Shown: positions 9,062 to 18,697, counted from the stretch's first letter. The stretch: DNA of 64,000 nucleotides from Serratia marcescens (GCF_029846115.1 NZ_JARVZZ010000001.1:2852001-2916000); one strand, 5' to 3'. The notes: a model not told the origin generated them from the letters alone. Made by a program: numbers and translations.

Positions 9062-10300
9062 CTATTGTTCTTCCTGCAGCGTGTCTTCCCGCATGTAGCC
9101 CGGCCGCCGCCGCAAACACCACCAGGAATAACCGGCGTTGAATAGCACCACCAAAGCGGTGACGGCGAAGACCGCGCGAAAACCGTAGCCGGCGGAGACC
9201 GCGGCGCCAAGCAGCGGGCCGCTGACGTTGCCGACGTCGCGGAACGATTGGTTATAGCTGAAAATTCGGCCGGCCACCTGATTGGTGCAGTTGTAAATCA
9301 ACAGCGTCTGTACCGCCGGCAGCAGCGCGCCGTCAGCCGCCCCCAGCAGAAAACGCAGCACCCCGAGCTGCCACGGGGTTTGCACGAACGCCATCGGGAT
9401 CAGCAGCAGCACCGAGACGATCAGCATACATATCAAAATGCGCTCCGGGCCGATGCGATCGCCCAGCTTGCCCAGCCTTGGGGCGCTCATCAATGCCGCG
9501 ACGCCGGGCACCGAGGCGATCAGCCCGCTGATAAACGCCAGATTATGGGTGGCGCCGGTCAGATCGCGCACATACAGCGTCAGGATCGGCGCAATCGAGC
9601 CGGTGGCGATCTGGATAATCATGGTAGTCACGAACAGGCTGAGCACCAGCTTCGGGTTCTTCAGCGAGGCGAGCACCTGCCGTGCGTGCAACATGTCGCG
9701 CTTTTGCACCGGGGTGAATTGCTCTTTGACATACAGCAGCGTCAGCACGAAGCAGACAAACAGCACTGCGGCGGTGATATAAAACACCGGGCGCAGGCCG
9801 TACAGATCGGCCAGCAGGCCGCCGATCAATGGGCCGATCAGCGCGCCGCCGACGCCGCCGGTAGACAGGGTGCCGAGCGCCCAGCCGCTGCGGTTGCGCG
9901 GCACCTGAGTGGCGATCAGCGCGTTGGCGTTGGGTATGAACCCGCCGAGCAGCCCCAGCACCGCTCGCAGCGCGAGAAACTGCCAGACCGTTTGCGCCAT
10001 GCCCATCAGCACCATGACGATCGCCATGCCCAGGGCGGAGCGCAGCAGCATCAGTTTACGGCCGCGTCGGTCGGCCAGGGCACCCCAGAACGGCGCGGCG
10101 ATAGCGGAAAACAGAAAGGTGATGCTGAACAGCAAACCGGACCACATGTTGAGCGCCTGATGGCCGGTTACGCCCAGCGTCTCTACGTACAGCGGCAGAA
10201 ACGGCATCACCAGGCTGAAGGCGGCGCCGGTGAGAAAACACCCTACCCAGGCGACGAAAAGGTTGCGTTTCCAGTTAACGGGTTCTGCTGCCGAAGCCAT
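9062..10300 (-). CDS. mdtG: Multidrug efflux MFS transporter MdtG
   Basis: A 412-residue 12-helix drug:H+ antiporter (DHA1 family); E. coli MdtG (YceE) gives resistance to fosfomycin and deoxycholate. [20 protein letters not shown] opens helix 1, the motif A loop is [19 protein letters not shown], and [17 protein letters not shown] and [16 protein letters not shown] match E. coli nearly word for word. The start at 10300 gives the family N-terminus; the open frame to 10405 is not conserved. It is placed between msyB and lpxL as in E. coli. Confidence 0.95.
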   Translation of the reverse strand: MASAAEPVNWKRNLFVAWVGCFLTGAAFSLVMPFLPLYVETLGVTGHQALNMWSGLLFSITFLFSAIAAPFWGALADRRGRKLMLLRSALGMAIVMVLMGMAQTVWQFLALRAVLGLLGGFIPNANALIATQVPRNRSGWALGTLSTGGVGGALIGPLIGGLLADLYGLRPVFYITAAVLFVCFVLTLLYVKEQFTPVQKRDMLHARQVLASLKNPKLVLSLFVTTMIIQIATGSIAPILTLYVRDLTGATHNLAFISGLIASVPGVAALMSAPRLGKLGDRIGPERILICMLIVSVLLLIPMAFVQTPWQLGVLRFLLGAADGALLPAVQTLLIYNCTNQVAGRIFSYNQSFRDVGNVSGPLLGAAVSAGYGFRAVFAVTALVVLFNAGYSWWCLRRRPGYMREDTLQEEQ

Positions 10301-10499
10301 AAATGTCCACTGCCGAAAGGTGACGCGTTTTGCCGGCGGCAAGATGAAGGGGCAAAACGTGAAGGTTAGCCTGATAAGTATGCGCCGCCTGCGTGGCAAC
10401 GGCAAACCAGGGGACGGAAATAGGGAGAAAAATGAAATAAAGTTTTAAAAATGGCGTTTAAACCTTATTCCGCGCTTAGCGCGCGGAATTTACAGCGTT

Positions 10500-10784
10500 T
10501 TATAAGCCGGCCAGCGCCTCGAAACCGGTGGCGGTGGTGGTGGCGCTAAAGTCGGTGACCTCGTAGTGGGCCACGGCGTTGAACGGATCTTCGGCCAGGA
10601 TGGCGTCCAGCCGCGCACGCTCAATGCCTTTGGCCAGGATCACGCCGCCGGTGCGGGGATTCTTGCGGCCGGAGGCGATGAAGGTGCCGTCCTGAAAATA
10701 TTTCTTAAGCCAGGCGATGTGCCCGTCAAGGTGGCTGTCGACGTCGGCAATGGGGCGATGGTAGGTCAGGCTGACAATGTACAT
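10500..10784 (-). CDS. YciI-like protein
   Basis: A 94-residue protein of the YCII/ferredoxin-like fold. MYIVSLTYHRPIADVDSHLDGHIAWLKKYF carries the conserved Asp-His (DGH) of the family, and FIASGRKNPRTGGVILAKG matches the second conserved block. Members are suspected to be small enzymes or modifiers, without a settled reaction. It is a single gene upstream of lpxL on the same strand order; the function is open. Confidence 0.8.
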   Translation of the reverse strand: MYIVSLTYHRPIADVDSHLDGHIAWLKKYFQDGTFIASGRKNPRTGGVILAKGIERARLDAILAEDPFNAVAHYEVTDFSATTTATGFEALAGL

Positions 10785-10854
10785 AGCGGCTCCGGGGGGG
10801 GCGGTAAAGGCTTTACCATCCCACCCTCGCCGTCGATTCTCAAGGGGCGCGCAA

Positions 10855-10879
10855 TAAAAAAACCCGCCGGCGGCGGGTT
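10855..10879 (-). terminator. Terminator downstream of lpxL
   Basis: The hairpin AACCCGCC-GGC-GGCGGGTT is followed on the minus strand by a 7-base U run. It lies 8 bases beyond the lpxL stop codon. Confidence 0.85.
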
Positions 10880-10886
10880 GGTTTGA

Positions 10887-11807
10887 TCAGTACAACGAAG
10901 GCTCGCCTTCCGGGCGGGTCTTGAAGCGGCGATGCAGCCACATGTATTGGTCCGGCGCCATCAGGATCTCTTTCTCCACCACTTTGTTCATAAAGGCGGC
11001 GGCGTCGAGTTCGTTATCCAGCGGGAAGTTTTCCACCGCCGGCTGCATGATCAGCTCATAGCCTTTGCCGTCTGGCAGGCGGCGCGGGGTGAACGGAATG
11101 ATCGCCGGTTTGCCCATCCGCACCAGCACGTAGCTGCCGGTGGTGGTGGCGGCTTTGTCCACCGCGAACAGCGGCGCGAAAACGCTGCTGCGCGGGCCGT
11201 AGTCGTGATCCGGGGCATACCAGATGATATCGCCCTGTTTCAGGGCGCGGATCATGCCTTTGATGTCTTTGCGGTCCAGCATCGATTTGTTGGAACGCAT
11301 GCGGCCCCAGGTTTGCAGCCAGTCCATCAGCTTGTTGTCGTGCGGGCGGTAAACGCCGATGCCCGGGTTATGAATGCCGAAGATGCGCGCACCCAGCTCC
11401 AGCGTCAAAAAGTGCAGGCCAATCAACAACACGCCCTGCCGGTTGTCGCGCGCTTTTTGGATGTGCTCCAGGCCGCTGACCTTGAACCAGCGCTCGATGC
11501 GCCAGTTGGGCCAGAACCACGCCATGCCGGTTTCAAATAGCCCCATGCCGACCGATTCGAAATTCTTTACTACCAGCGCATCGCGTTCGGCCTGCGGCAT
11601 GTCGGGAAAACAGAGCTCGAGGTTGCGTTGGGCTATAGCGACACGTCGCTTGAGAAAGCGCATGGAAAATCGCCCAATCGAGGTGCCGAGCCAGTAGATG
11701 ACGGGGTAAGGCAGCAACACCAGCAGATACAGCAAGCCGATGCCGACCCAGGTCAACCAGTAGCGCGGGTGCAATAAGGAACGATTGAAAGTAGGAACTT
11801 GAGTCAT
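10887..11807 (-). CDS. lpxL: Lipid A biosynthesis lauroyl acyltransferase LpxL (HtrB)
   Basis: Inner-membrane enzyme that adds the secondary lauroyl chain to Kdo2-lipid IVA from acyl-ACP. It has 306 residues and one N-terminal membrane helix ([20 protein letters not shown]). The catalytic HX4E motif is in [15 protein letters not shown], and [19 protein letters not shown] and [20 protein letters not shown] are LpxL hallmarks. It is divergent from the following small ORF and trhO, as in E. coli lpxL-yceA. Confidence 0.95.
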   Translation of the reverse strand: MTQVPTFNRSLLHPRYWLTWVGIGLLYLLVLLPYPVIYWLGTSIGRFSMRFLKRRVAIAQRNLELCFPDMPQAERDALVVKNFESVGMGLFETGMAWFWPNWRIERWFKVSGLEHIQKARDNRQGVLLIGLHFLTLELGARIFGIHNPGIGVYRPHDNKLMDWLQTWGRMRSNKSMLDRKDIKGMIRALKQGDIIWYAPDHDYGPRSSVFAPLFAVDKAATTTGSYVLVRMGKPAIIPFTPRRLPDGKGYELIMQPAVENFPLDNELDAAAFMNKVVEKEILMAPDQYMWLHRRFKTRPEGEPSLY

Positions 11808-12029
11808 GGGTTCTCTGTTTGAATACGGTTGTTTAAGTGTAATGACAGAGTCATCGCATGGTCTGGCAGCCGGGTGAGCTCGGCGGCAAGGTTCGTTTCT
11901 GCCGTTTGTTTGCGACTATTGTGGCATTTTTCTGGCGATCCGGGAAAACACAACGCATTAAAATCCCTCTTTGGGCGTTAAATATGCATCGAATGCCGAA
12001 TTTTTCCACAATCTTTCCTGCCAAAGATA

Positions 12030-12227
12030 ATGGCGATATTATTGCTGGTAATTATTCAGAGGGTAAATATTTTGGCACCATGGATCAGTGCGGGGCTGCT
12101 GGTTTTGGGCGCAGCGGTCGGCAGCGTCGGCGCGCATTTGCAGATGAACGCGATATTGGCGCTCGCCGGCGTGATGATGGCGCTCGGCATAGTGGCTTCC
12201 GCGTTTACCGAAGGCGGCGGAGGCTGA
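12030..12227 (+). CDS. Small two-helix membrane protein, unrecognised
   Basis: A possible 65-residue protein made almost wholly of two hydrophobic segments (LAPWISAGLLVLGAAVG and MNAILALAGVMMALGIVAS) with a glycine-rich tail. The ribosome site is weak. The codon usage in the second half is GC-rich and ordinary for the region. It lies between lpxL and trhO, on the trhO strand. I do not recognise the family and cannot give a function; it may be a real small membrane protein of Serratia. Confidence 0.5.
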   Translation: MAILLLVIIQRVNILAPWISAGLLVLGAAVGSVGAHLQMNAILALAGVMMALGIVASAFTEGGGG

Positions 12228-12347
12228 ACGGGGCGTTTGCGCCAGGGCTGCGCGGCGGCGGTTTTTCGGGTATGATATGCGCCGCGCGTGGGCCGGCAGG
12301 CCGCGTGCGGTAAATCAGTCACCTCCCGAAAGACAGGAAAGTACACC

Positions 12348-13415
12348 ATGCCAGTGTTACATAACCGAATTTCTAATGAGGAACTGAAGGCGCGCATGCT
12401 GGCGGAAACCGAGCCGCGCACCACAGTTTCTTTTTACAAATACTTCTCCATTGACGATCCCAAGGCGTTTCGCGACAGCCTGTACGTTCAGTTCGAAAAA
12501 CTGAAGGTGTTCGGCCGTGTTTACGTGGCGAAAGAGGGCATCAACGCGCAGATCAGCGTGCCGCAGCATAATTTCGACGCGTTCAAAGCCGCGCTGTTCG
12601 CCTCGCACCCGGCGCTGGATCAGGTACGCCTGAATATTGCGCTCGAAGACGACGGCAAATCCTTCTGGGTGCTGCGCCTCAAGGTGCGCGAGCGCATCGT
12701 GGCCGACGGCATCGATGACGAGAGCTTTGACCCAAGTAACGTCGGCGAGTATCTGCAGGCCGATCGCGTCAATCAGATGATCGACGATCCGAATACGGTA
12801 TTCGTCGATATGCGCAACCACTATGAGTACGAAGTCGGTCACTTCGAAAACGCCATCGAGGTGCCGTCGGATACCTTCCGCGATCAGCTGCCGATGGCGG
12901 TGGAGATGCTGCAGGACAGCAAAGACAAAAACATCGTCATGTACTGCACCGGCGGCATTCGCTGTGAAAAAGCCAGCGCCTATATGCTGCACAACGGCTT
13001 TAAAAACATCTACCACGTGGAAGGCGGGATCATCGAGTACAGCCGCAGAGCGAAAGAACAGGGGCTACCGCTGAAGTTTATCGGCAAAAACTTCGTATTC
13101 GATGAGCGCATGGGCGAGCGCATCTCCGACGATGTGATCGCCAACTGCCACCAGTGCGGTGCGCCGTGCGACACCCACACCAACTGCAAGAACGACGGCT
13201 GCCATCTGCTGTTCATTCAGTGCCCGAGTTGCGCCGCCAAGTTTGAAGGGTGCTGCAGCGAGATTTGCCGCGAAGAGCTGAAGCTGCCGCGTGAAGAGCA
13301 GCGCGCGCGCCGTGCCGGCCGTGAAAACGGCGTCAAGATCTTCAATAAGTCGAAAGGCTTGTTGCAGACTACGATGCACATTCCGGCACCGGAAGAAGAA
13401 GGCCCAGCCCGCTGA
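12348..13415 (+). CDS. trhO: tRNA uridine(34) hydroxylase TrhO (YceA), rhodanese domain
   Basis: Oxygen-dependent hydroxylation of U34 in a set of tRNAs, leading to 5-methoxyuridine or cmo5U. The 355-residue protein has an N-terminal acylphosphatase-like region, a rhodanese domain with active-site loop [15 protein letters not shown] (about residues 203-217), and a cysteine-rich C-terminus ([19 protein letters not shown]). The ATG at 12348, after an AGGA site, starts with the family MPVLHNR. Position next to lpxL agrees with E. coli yceA. Confidence 0.93.
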   Translation: MPVLHNRISNEELKARMLAETEPRTTVSFYKYFSIDDPKAFRDSLYVQFEKLKVFGRVYVAKEGINAQISVPQHNFDAFKAALFASHPALDQVRLNIALEDDGKSFWVLRLKVRERIVADGIDDESFDPSNVGEYLQADRVNQMIDDPNTVFVDMRNHYEYEVGHFENAIEVPSDTFRDQLPMAVEMLQDSKDKNIVMYCTGGIRCEKASAYMLHNGFKNIYHVEGGIIEYSRRAKEQGLPLKFIGKNFVFDERMGERISDDVIANCHQCGAPCDTHTNCKNDGCHLLFIQCPSCAAKFEGCCSEICREELKLPREEQRARRAGRENGVKIFNKSKGLLQTTMHIPAPEEEGPAR

Positions 13416-13430
13416 GCCTGAGGAAATGAG

Positions 13431-13460
13431 AAGCCCGGCCGCCAAGCCGGGCTTTTTTTT
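13431..13460. terminator. Bidirectional terminator, trhO / yceI
   Basis: Stem AAGCCCGGC / GCCGGGCTT with a 6-base loop, followed by eight T on the plus strand. It ends trhO and touches the convergent yceI stop codon. Confidence 0.85.
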
Positions 13461-14037
13461 ATTTCTCGCGCACGCCTTCTACGGAGATGATCAGCTCAAC
13501 GTCTTGCGACGCCGGACCCAGATCGGTGGTGATGCCGAAATCTTTCAGCTTGATCTTGCCGTTGGCCTCAAAGCCGGCGCGGTAGCCGCCCCACGGATCG
13601 TTGCCCTGGCCAATCAGTTTGGCGTCCAGCGTAACCGGTTTGGTCACGCCGTTCAGCGTCAGGTTGCCGACCACTGCATAACCGTCGCCGCTTTTCTTCA
13701 CTTCGGTGGATTCAAACTTGGCCTGTTTGTTCTTCTCCACATTCAGGAACTCGGCGCTGCGCAGGTGCTTGTCGCGCTCGGCGTGGTTGGTGTCGACGCT
13801 GGCGGTATTGATGGTCACGTTGACCTTGTCCTTGGACGGATCTTTTTCGTCGAAGGTGAAGCCGCCGTCGAAGTCTTTAAAGCTGCCGTACAGCCAGCTA
13901 TAACCCAGGTGCTGGATGCGGAACTCGATAAAGGCGTGCTGGCCCTGTTTGTCGATCTTGTAGTCCGCCGCCAGTGCGGAACCGGCGCTCAGCAGCAGGG
14001 CGCCTGCGGTCAGGCCCAATACGGTCTTTTTCAACAT
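13459..14037 (-). CDS. yceI: YceI-family periplasmic protein
   Basis: A 192-residue protein with a Sec signal peptide (cleavage after SALA, mature ADYKIDK) and the lipocalin-like YceI domain, a family whose structures bind polyisoprenoid chains. [33 protein letters not shown] and [18 protein letters not shown] match E. coli. The ATG at 14037 is preferred over 14049 because a GGAG site lies 7 bases upstream. It follows yceJ with only 23 bases between, the conserved cytochrome b561-yceI pair. Confidence 0.95.
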   Translation of the reverse strand: MLKKTVLGLTAGALLLSAGSALAADYKIDKQGQHAFIEFRIQHLGYSWLYGSFKDFDGGFTFDEKDPSKDKVNVTINTASVDTNHAERDKHLRSAEFLNVEKNKQAKFESTEVKKSGDGYAVVGNLTLNGVTKPVTLDAKLIGQGNDPWGGYRAGFEANGKIKLKDFGITTDLGPASQDVELIISVEGVREK

Positions 14038-14060
14038 AGCAATCTCCATAAATCCAAAGG

Positions 14061-14615
14061 TTAATCGGCGCTGCTACCCAGCATCCGTTTCAAAGTGACA
14101 TCACGATCGATAAAGTGATGTTTAAGCGCGGCCAGCCCGTGCAGTACCGAGAGCACTACCACGGCCCAGGCCAGGTAAAGATGTATGGCACCGGCGGTAT
14201 CGGCCTGTTCCGCCATGCCGGTTACGGTGGCTGGCACGTCGAACCAGCCGAATACGCTGATCGGTTGGCCGTCGGCGGTCGAGATCAGATAGCCGCTGAT
14301 AAGAATGCCGAACAGCACGGCATATAGCGCCAGATGCGCGAGAATGGCGCTGACGCGAGTGAGGCGACCATAACTGGCCAGAGGCTTGGGCGGCGGCGAG
14401 ACAAAACGCCAGATCACGCGGATCACCATCACGCTGAACAGCAGCGCGCCGATGCTTTTGTGGATCTCCGGCGCCTGATGATACCAGACGTCGTAATAGC
14501 CCAGCGTGACCATCCACAGGCCGAGCGCGAACATGCCGTACACCGTCAGCGCCACCAGCCAGTGGATCAACACTGACACATGGCCGAAACGATCGGCGGT
14601 ATTTTTCCAGAGCAT
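14061..14615 (-). CDS. yceJ: Cytochrome b561 family protein YceJ
   Basis: A 184-residue inner-membrane di-heme b-type cytochrome with four helices. Likely heme-ligand histidines are in [24 protein letters not shown] and [16 protein letters not shown]. Such proteins pass electrons between quinol and partners; recent work on the family links some members to superoxide oxidation. It is cotranscribed with yceI downstream. Confidence 0.92.
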   Translation of the reverse strand: MLWKNTADRFGHVSVLIHWLVALTVYGMFALGLWMVTLGYYDVWYHQAPEIHKSIGALLFSVMVIRVIWRFVSPPPKPLASYGRLTRVSAILAHLALYAVLFGILISGYLISTADGQPISVFGWFDVPATVTGMAEQADTAGAIHLYLAWAVVVLSVLHGLAALKHHFIDRDVTLKRMLGSSAD

Positions 14616-15054
14616 CCTGTTTCCTTCGATTACCGATTGGCTGGCTGCAATAATTAAACTTTAGGAAACATAAAATCAATAATAAATTTAACTATGTTAC
14701 TTCTTAGAAATATTAGTCAGTGAATTTGTTTGAGATGTTCGGGGTTCATCAGATAAATCGTTGAAGATGATATTATTTCTTTCACGTAACGATTATGCTA
14801 GTTGTTGAAAATTAGGCTTATTATCTATTAATGTCAGCTTTTGTCATTTTACGTAAATCGTCCATAAATTGCTCGATGGGATTATTTGTTGGCAAAGTTT
14901 ATGCCTATTTCTCGCGGCGAAGAGCAGGGCGGAAAGATTAATTTTTTCGAACGGTTACGCGTAACCCTCTGCGGCATAACGGCGGACTTTGCTACCATTA
15001 GCGCCAAGCGTCGGCTCTTTGTGGCCGGTTAACCCAGTGAAATAACAAGGAAAC
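14616..15054. other. AT-rich intergenic region between yceJ and tqsA-like gene
   Basis: About 440 bases, clearly richer in A+T than the flanks, between two divergent genes. It should hold both promoters. I found no ORF with a plausible start, no hairpin with a T run and no recognisable RNA gene. Confidence 0.5.
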
Positions 15055-15057
15055 GTG

Positions 15058-16116
15058 ATGGGCCGAACCCGTGTAACCGACAACAGCCTGCGTTTGGCCG
15101 TCCTGCTGGCGATGTTGGTGATCATTCTGGCTGGGGTGAAAGCCGCCGCCGACATTGTGGTGCCGTTTTTATTGGCGGTGTTCCTCGCCATGGTGCTGAA
15201 CCCGCTGGTGGCGATGCTGGAACGCCGCCGGGTGCCGCGCATCCTTGGGGTGACGCTGCTGGTGACGGCGGTGATTGTGGTCGTGATGCTGTTTATCGGC
15301 ATGCTGGGCGCTTCGCTCAATGAGTTCGCCCGTTCGTTGCCGCAGTACCGCGGCATGATGATCGAGAAACTGCGCGAGCTGCAGCATTACGCCGATCGCT
15401 TCAATATCAGCCTCTCCAGCGAAGCGATGCTGCAGTATGTCGATCCCAGCGCGGCGATGAATCTGGTTACCCGCATGCTGGGGCACCTGTCTGGCGCCAT
15501 GACCAACGTCTTCCTGCTGCTGATGACCGTGGTGTTTATGTTGTTCGAAGTGCAACTGCTGCCTTATAAGCTGCAACAGGCGTTGGATAAGCCGAACGAA
15601 GGCCTCGCGGCGATGCGGCGTGCGCTGGACGGCGTGACGCGTTATCTGGTGATTAAAACCATCATCAGCCTGGCCACAGGGGTGATCGTCTGGATCTTCC
15701 TGGCGGCGGTCGGCGTGCGCTTCGCCTTTATCTGGGGGCTGCTGGCGTTTCTGCTCAACTATATTCCCAATATCGGCTCGGTATTGGCCGCCATTCCGCC
15801 GCTGATTCAGGCGCTGCTGTTCAACGGATTGGGTGATGCGCTGGTGGTGGCGGGCGGCTTTATCGCAGTCAACATGGTGATCGGCAATATCCTCGAGCCG
15901 CGGGTGATGGGGCGCGGGCTGGGGTTGTCGACGCTGGTGGTGTTCCTGTCATTGATCTTTTGGGGCTGGTTGCTCGGCCCGGTGGGCATGTTGCTGTCGG
16001 TGCCGCTGACAATTGTGGCGCGCATCGCGCTGGAAACCACCGAGGGCGGCTATCGGCTGGCGGTTATTCTGGGAGACGGCCGCCCGCCGCGCCAGCCTCC
16101 GGCTGCGCCGGAGTGA
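15058..16116 (+). CDS. tqsA: AI-2E family exporter, TqsA-like
   Basis: A 352-residue inner-membrane protein of the AI-2 exporter (PerM) superfamily; E. coli TqsA exports the quorum signal AI-2. Hydrophobic segments begin at residue 12, and the C-terminal block from FIWGLLAFLLNYIPNIGSVLA through ILEPRVMGRGLGLSTLVVFL to GPVGMLLSVPLTI is nearly identical to TqsA. GTG (15055) and ATG (15058) are adjacent possible starts behind AAGGAAA. In E. coli this gene sits elsewhere (near pntAB), so the location is Serratia-type. Confidence 0.88.
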   Translation: MGRTRVTDNSLRLAVLLAMLVIILAGVKAAADIVVPFLLAVFLAMVLNPLVAMLERRRVPRILGVTLLVTAVIVVVMLFIGMLGASLNEFARSLPQYRGMMIEKLRELQHYADRFNISLSSEAMLQYVDPSAAMNLVTRMLGHLSGAMTNVFLLLMTVVFMLFEVQLLPYKLQQALDKPNEGLAAMRRALDGVTRYLVIKTIISLATGVIVWIFLAAVGVRFAFIWGLLAFLLNYIPNIGSVLAAIPPLIQALLFNGLGDALVVAGGFIAVNMVIGNILEPRVMGRGLGLSTLVVFLSLIFWGWLLGPVGMLLSVPLTIVARIALETTEGGYRLAVILGDGRPPRQPPAAPE

Positions 16117-16237
16117 GGAGCGTTCTTGTAGCCACGTTGAGCCGTGCGTTGTTAATGAGTTTTGAATAAGCCACCCAACGGTGGCTTAACGCTTATACTG
16201 TTAGTGCAGACTGGGAGCATTGGCTAATCAGTAAAAA

Positions 16238-16414
16238 CTACAACCACTTAGACCACTTTACATAGACGACACAAACGACAATGGCCCAGATGAGGGTGAG
16301 GTAAAAACCAGAGTTTGGGAACACTGAAACGAAAATAACCCCGCCGACAATAATGAGTACGATAGGGATTAGGTAAGCGAACGAGTTACCCAGCCATTCA
16401 ATCAACCACTTCAT
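16238..16414 (-). CDS. Small membrane protein of AT-rich islet
   Basis: A 58-residue protein with two hydrophobic helices (SFAYLIPIVLIIVGGVIFVSVF and YLTLIWAIVVCVVYVKW) and amphipathic ends. Base composition is well below that of the neighbours. The ATG at 16414 is chosen; a TTG five codons upstream is possible. It faces the toxin-like gene across a 280-base gap. I do not recognise it; it could be a second immunity-type protein or a remnant. Confidence 0.55.
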   Translation of the reverse strand: MKWLIEWLGNSFAYLIPIVLIIVGGVIFVSVFPNSGFYLTLIWAIVVCVVYVKWSKWL

Positions 16415-16693
16415 TTTGTGAGCACCCAAAGTTCAGAAAGATTTTCTATTTTCCGCCTAAAGACTATATGGGTAACAACAGGAATATCACTTCGGTAAAT
16501 TAGCGGCATCCAAGGGTTCGTAAAATTTATCTTTATCCATATCATTTTCAATATATATAATGCGGTAGTGATTAATGACAGGAATTACGGATGATATAGC
16601 TAGTGAAATACTTTTACGAGAACAGTGATAACTGTTATACATACCAAGAAAAGCGGTAGAGTACATAAATGTACCAAGCATAAGGATATGTGC

Positions 16694-17224
16694 ATGTTGA
16701 TAATGAGGATGAGTTACAACGATCTTTCAAAAAACGGAGGAGAAGCGAAGCTCCACGTCTATGGGCTAGGTACTTTCCCCGTTTTTTCTGGTAGGCAGCC
16801 GTACACAAATGATCCTAACTGCACCTACATTGAGAACAGTGCAATACCTGTTGGTCGTTATTGGGTGGTTGACAGGCCGAGAGGTAGTCTAGCCAATCAA
16901 GTTCGTTCGTGGGTGCTTGACCAGTACACAGGAAACGATCATAGCGACTGGTTAGCTCTGTTCAGTGCTCAAACAATGAGTGACAGCATGTTTGTAAATA
17001 AGATCGCACGTGGTAGTTTTAGATTGCATCCGCTCAGACCCGATGGCCGCGGTTATAGTGAAGGGTGCATTACGTTTGTGAGTCGTCTGGAGTTTTACAA
17101 GGTTCGTCGCTTCATCCTTGGAATGAAGCTTATTAGAGTTCCTGGGTCACGCAGTACGTTGATGACCTATGGTTTTGTTGATGTGCAAGGGGAGAGCAAG
17201 TTTGAAAAATGCATCGCTCGTTAA
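16694..17224 (+). CDS. Putative L,D-transpeptidase-type toxin (DUF2778 / Tlde1-like)
   Basis: A 176-residue protein with no signal peptide. NSAIPVGRYWVVDRPRG and FRLHPLRPDGRGYSEGCITF form the DUF2778 pattern, with catalytic-type His112 and Cys125 in a SEGC context resembling the [S/T]xGC of L,D-transpeptidases. Tlde1 effectors of this type, delivered by type VI secretion, damage target peptidoglycan. The AAGGA site at 16682 supports the ATG at 16694; codons up to 16625 are also open. The AT-rich composition and the overlapping membrane gene downstream suggest a toxin-immunity pair. No secretion genes are in the window, so delivery is inferred. Confidence 0.7.
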   Translation: MLIMRMSYNDLSKNGGEAKLHVYGLGTFPVFSGRQPYTNDPNCTYIENSAIPVGRYWVVDRPRGSLANQVRSWVLDQYTGNDHSDWLALFSAQTMSDSMFVNKIARGSFRLHPLRPDGRGYSEGCITFVSRLEFYKVRRFILGMKLIRVPGSRSTLMTYGFVDVQGESKFEKCIAR

Positions 17225-17468
17225 GAATATAGTACTGTATATTGCATGTTTCATTACTGCTTTCTGTTTTTCTCGCTATGGGATGCCACTGTATGGCTTA
17301 ACGTCACTCATCATCGATACCTCTAAACAACTCTTTGGCAGGTATCAAACAGGTTTCTATGAAATGGACGCAGATCCACTGACATTCAGCACGCTGATAT
17401 TCACTGTGGTTCTCTATGCCTTGGTTATATTTGGTTTGGTAAAGATGGCATTAAGACAATTCAGATAA
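17202..17468 (+). CDS. Putative membrane immunity protein for the Tlde1-like toxin
   Basis: An 88-residue protein with a hydrophobic N-terminal helix (KNIVLYIACFITAFCFSRYG), a polar middle of about 40 residues that would lie in the periplasm, and a second helix (LIFTVVLYALVIFGLVKMAL). The TTG at 17202 is chosen since AAGGGGAG lies 7 bases upstream; it overlaps the end of the toxin-like gene by 23 bases. Membrane-anchored periplasmic immunity fits protection from a cell-wall enzyme, but this is inference from position and topology. Confidence 0.6.
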   Translation: MKNASLVKNIVLYIACFITAFCFSRYGMPLYGLTSLIIDTSKQLFGRYQTGFYEMDADPLTFSTLIFTVVLYALVIFGLVKMALRQFR

Positions 17469-17528
17469 ATACAGAATGTCCGATGTGTTAATAAAAGGGC
17501 ATCTCACCACTAATAAGTTTGTATTAAT

Positions 17529-17546
17529 GGAAAAGGCGCCTTTTCC
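17529..17546. repeat. 18-base perfect palindrome at the right edge of the islet
   Basis: GGAAAAGGCGCCTTTTCC reads the same on both strands, 60 bases beyond the last islet gene and 40 bases from the convergent dehydrogenase gene. It may work as a terminator in both directions. Confidence 0.6.
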
Positions 17547-17587
17547 TCCATTGCATTTTATTTATTGGGAACTCCGTTGAATAATGG

Positions 17588-18577
17588 TTAATCCACCGCA
17601 ACCATCTCCGATGCCGTCGGCTTAAGAAAGATTTTGCCGTTCACACCGGGCTGCGCAGCGTGTTGCAGAGCAGCTGCGTACTGTTGCAAAGGGTAAATCG
17701 CGGCGGGTTGGCGCAGCGCCAGCTGGCCGCGCCGCAGCAGCTGGAATAGTTGATAAAACGCCATTTGCCACTGCGCCGGCGCCGCCTGCGCATTCCATTT
17801 GCGCAAGTGGAACAGCGAAGCGCGCAGCTTCAATTCGTCCACCACGCGCCGCCAGTTCACCTGGCGCCCACCCAGCAGGCCCAGCGCGACAAAGTCGCCG
17901 CCGGCGCGAACCGCCCGCGCCAACTGCAATCCGTCTTCTCCGCCGATGCAGTCGATAGCGGCGCGGGCGCCAAAGTGGGTCATTTGCGCCAGCTGCGGCG
18001 CCTCAATAACGCGCCAGGCGCCGGCGGCCAGCAGCGCCGGGCGATGAGCGACGTTGCGCACCACCACCGCCAGACGAATGCCGCGCAGTGCCGTCATCTG
18101 CGCCAACAGCAGGCTAACGGCGGAGCCGCCGCCGTTGAGTAGCAGCACGTCACCGGCGTTGAGCGGCAGCCATTGCGTCAGCAGCACCCAGCAGGTGAGC
18201 GGGTTGATATATATTTGCGCCGCGCCGGCGTCGTCGATGTCGTCCGGCACCCAGACCATCCGATCCTCAGGCAGCGTGACGAAGGTTTGCCAGCTGCCGT
18301 CACCCGCTACCGCCAGCGCGCGTCGGCCGGTCGAGCGCCCGCTTTGCGGATCGACGATGACGCCTACGCCTTCATAGCCCGGCACCTGCGGCAGGGCGAT
18401 GCGGTGCGCGTATTGGCCGTGAATCGGGATCAGGTCAGAAGGGTTGATCGGGGCATAGCGCATCTGCAGCAGCCGCTGGCCGGGGCGCAGCGTCGGCCTG
18501 TTCACCTGCTGCAGCGCCAGCACCTGGGCGGGATCGCCGAAGCGGCTGAAGCTCAAGCGGGGAAATGACGACGGCAT
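17588..18577 (-). CDS. Zinc-independent MDR-family oxidoreductase (quinone/enoyl reductase-like)
   Basis: A 329-residue medium-chain dehydrogenase/reductase. The N-terminal GroES-like domain contains YAPINPSDLIPIHGQY and VPGYEGVGVIV, and the Rossmann domain contains LLNGGGSAVSLLLAQ. The catalytic zinc ligands of alcohol dehydrogenases are absent, and the layout is closest to the enoyl-reductase (MECR/ETR) branch. It starts 3 bases after the yceO stop and is probably cotranscribed with it. The substrate is unknown. Confidence 0.82.
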   Translation of the reverse strand: MPSSFPRLSFSRFGDPAQVLALQQVNRPTLRPGQRLLQMRYAPINPSDLIPIHGQYAHRIALPQVPGYEGVGVIVDPQSGRSTGRRALAVAGDGSWQTFVTLPEDRMVWVPDDIDDAGAAQIYINPLTCWVLLTQWLPLNAGDVLLLNGGGSAVSLLLAQMTALRGIRLAVVVRNVAHRPALLAAGAWRVIEAPQLAQMTHFGARAAIDCIGGEDGLQLARAVRAGGDFVALGLLGGRQVNWRRVVDELKLRASLFHLRKWNAQAAPAQWQMAFYQLFQLLRRGQLALRQPAAIYPLQQYAAALQHAAQPGVNGKIFLKPTASEMVAVD

Positions 18578-18580
18578 GGG

Positions 18581-18697
18581 TTACATCACGAAGAAAAAAT
18601 AAACATCCAGCGCCAGCAGTATCAGCCACAGGCAAAGGTACAGCACCAGGTGCTCACGCACGTTGTTGACGATAGCCGCCAGTATTCGGTTTAACAT
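18581..18697 (-). CDS. yceO: YceO-like 38-residue membrane protein
   Basis: Found by reading the gap upstream of the dehydrogenase gene. ATG at 18697, AGGCGG upstream, stop TAA at 18581. It begins MLNRILAAIVNNVREHLVLY and continues as one hydrophobic helix rich in Leu ending DVYFFFVM. E. coli YceO has the same NNxREHLxLYL core followed by a Leu-rich helix, and it too sits between yceJ and solA. The function is unknown. It lies 3 bases ahead of the dehydrogenase gene, as an operon. Confidence 0.75.
   Translation of the reverse strand: MLNRILAAIVNNVREHLVLYLCLWLILLALDVYFFFVM

Noticed and set aside
16487..16681. A 64-codon frame on the minus strand in the AT-rich islet
   Set aside because: No clear ribosome site, no recognisable pattern, and it covers the region where the toxin-like gene needs its promoter. 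It could be a decayed gene, but the support is too weak.
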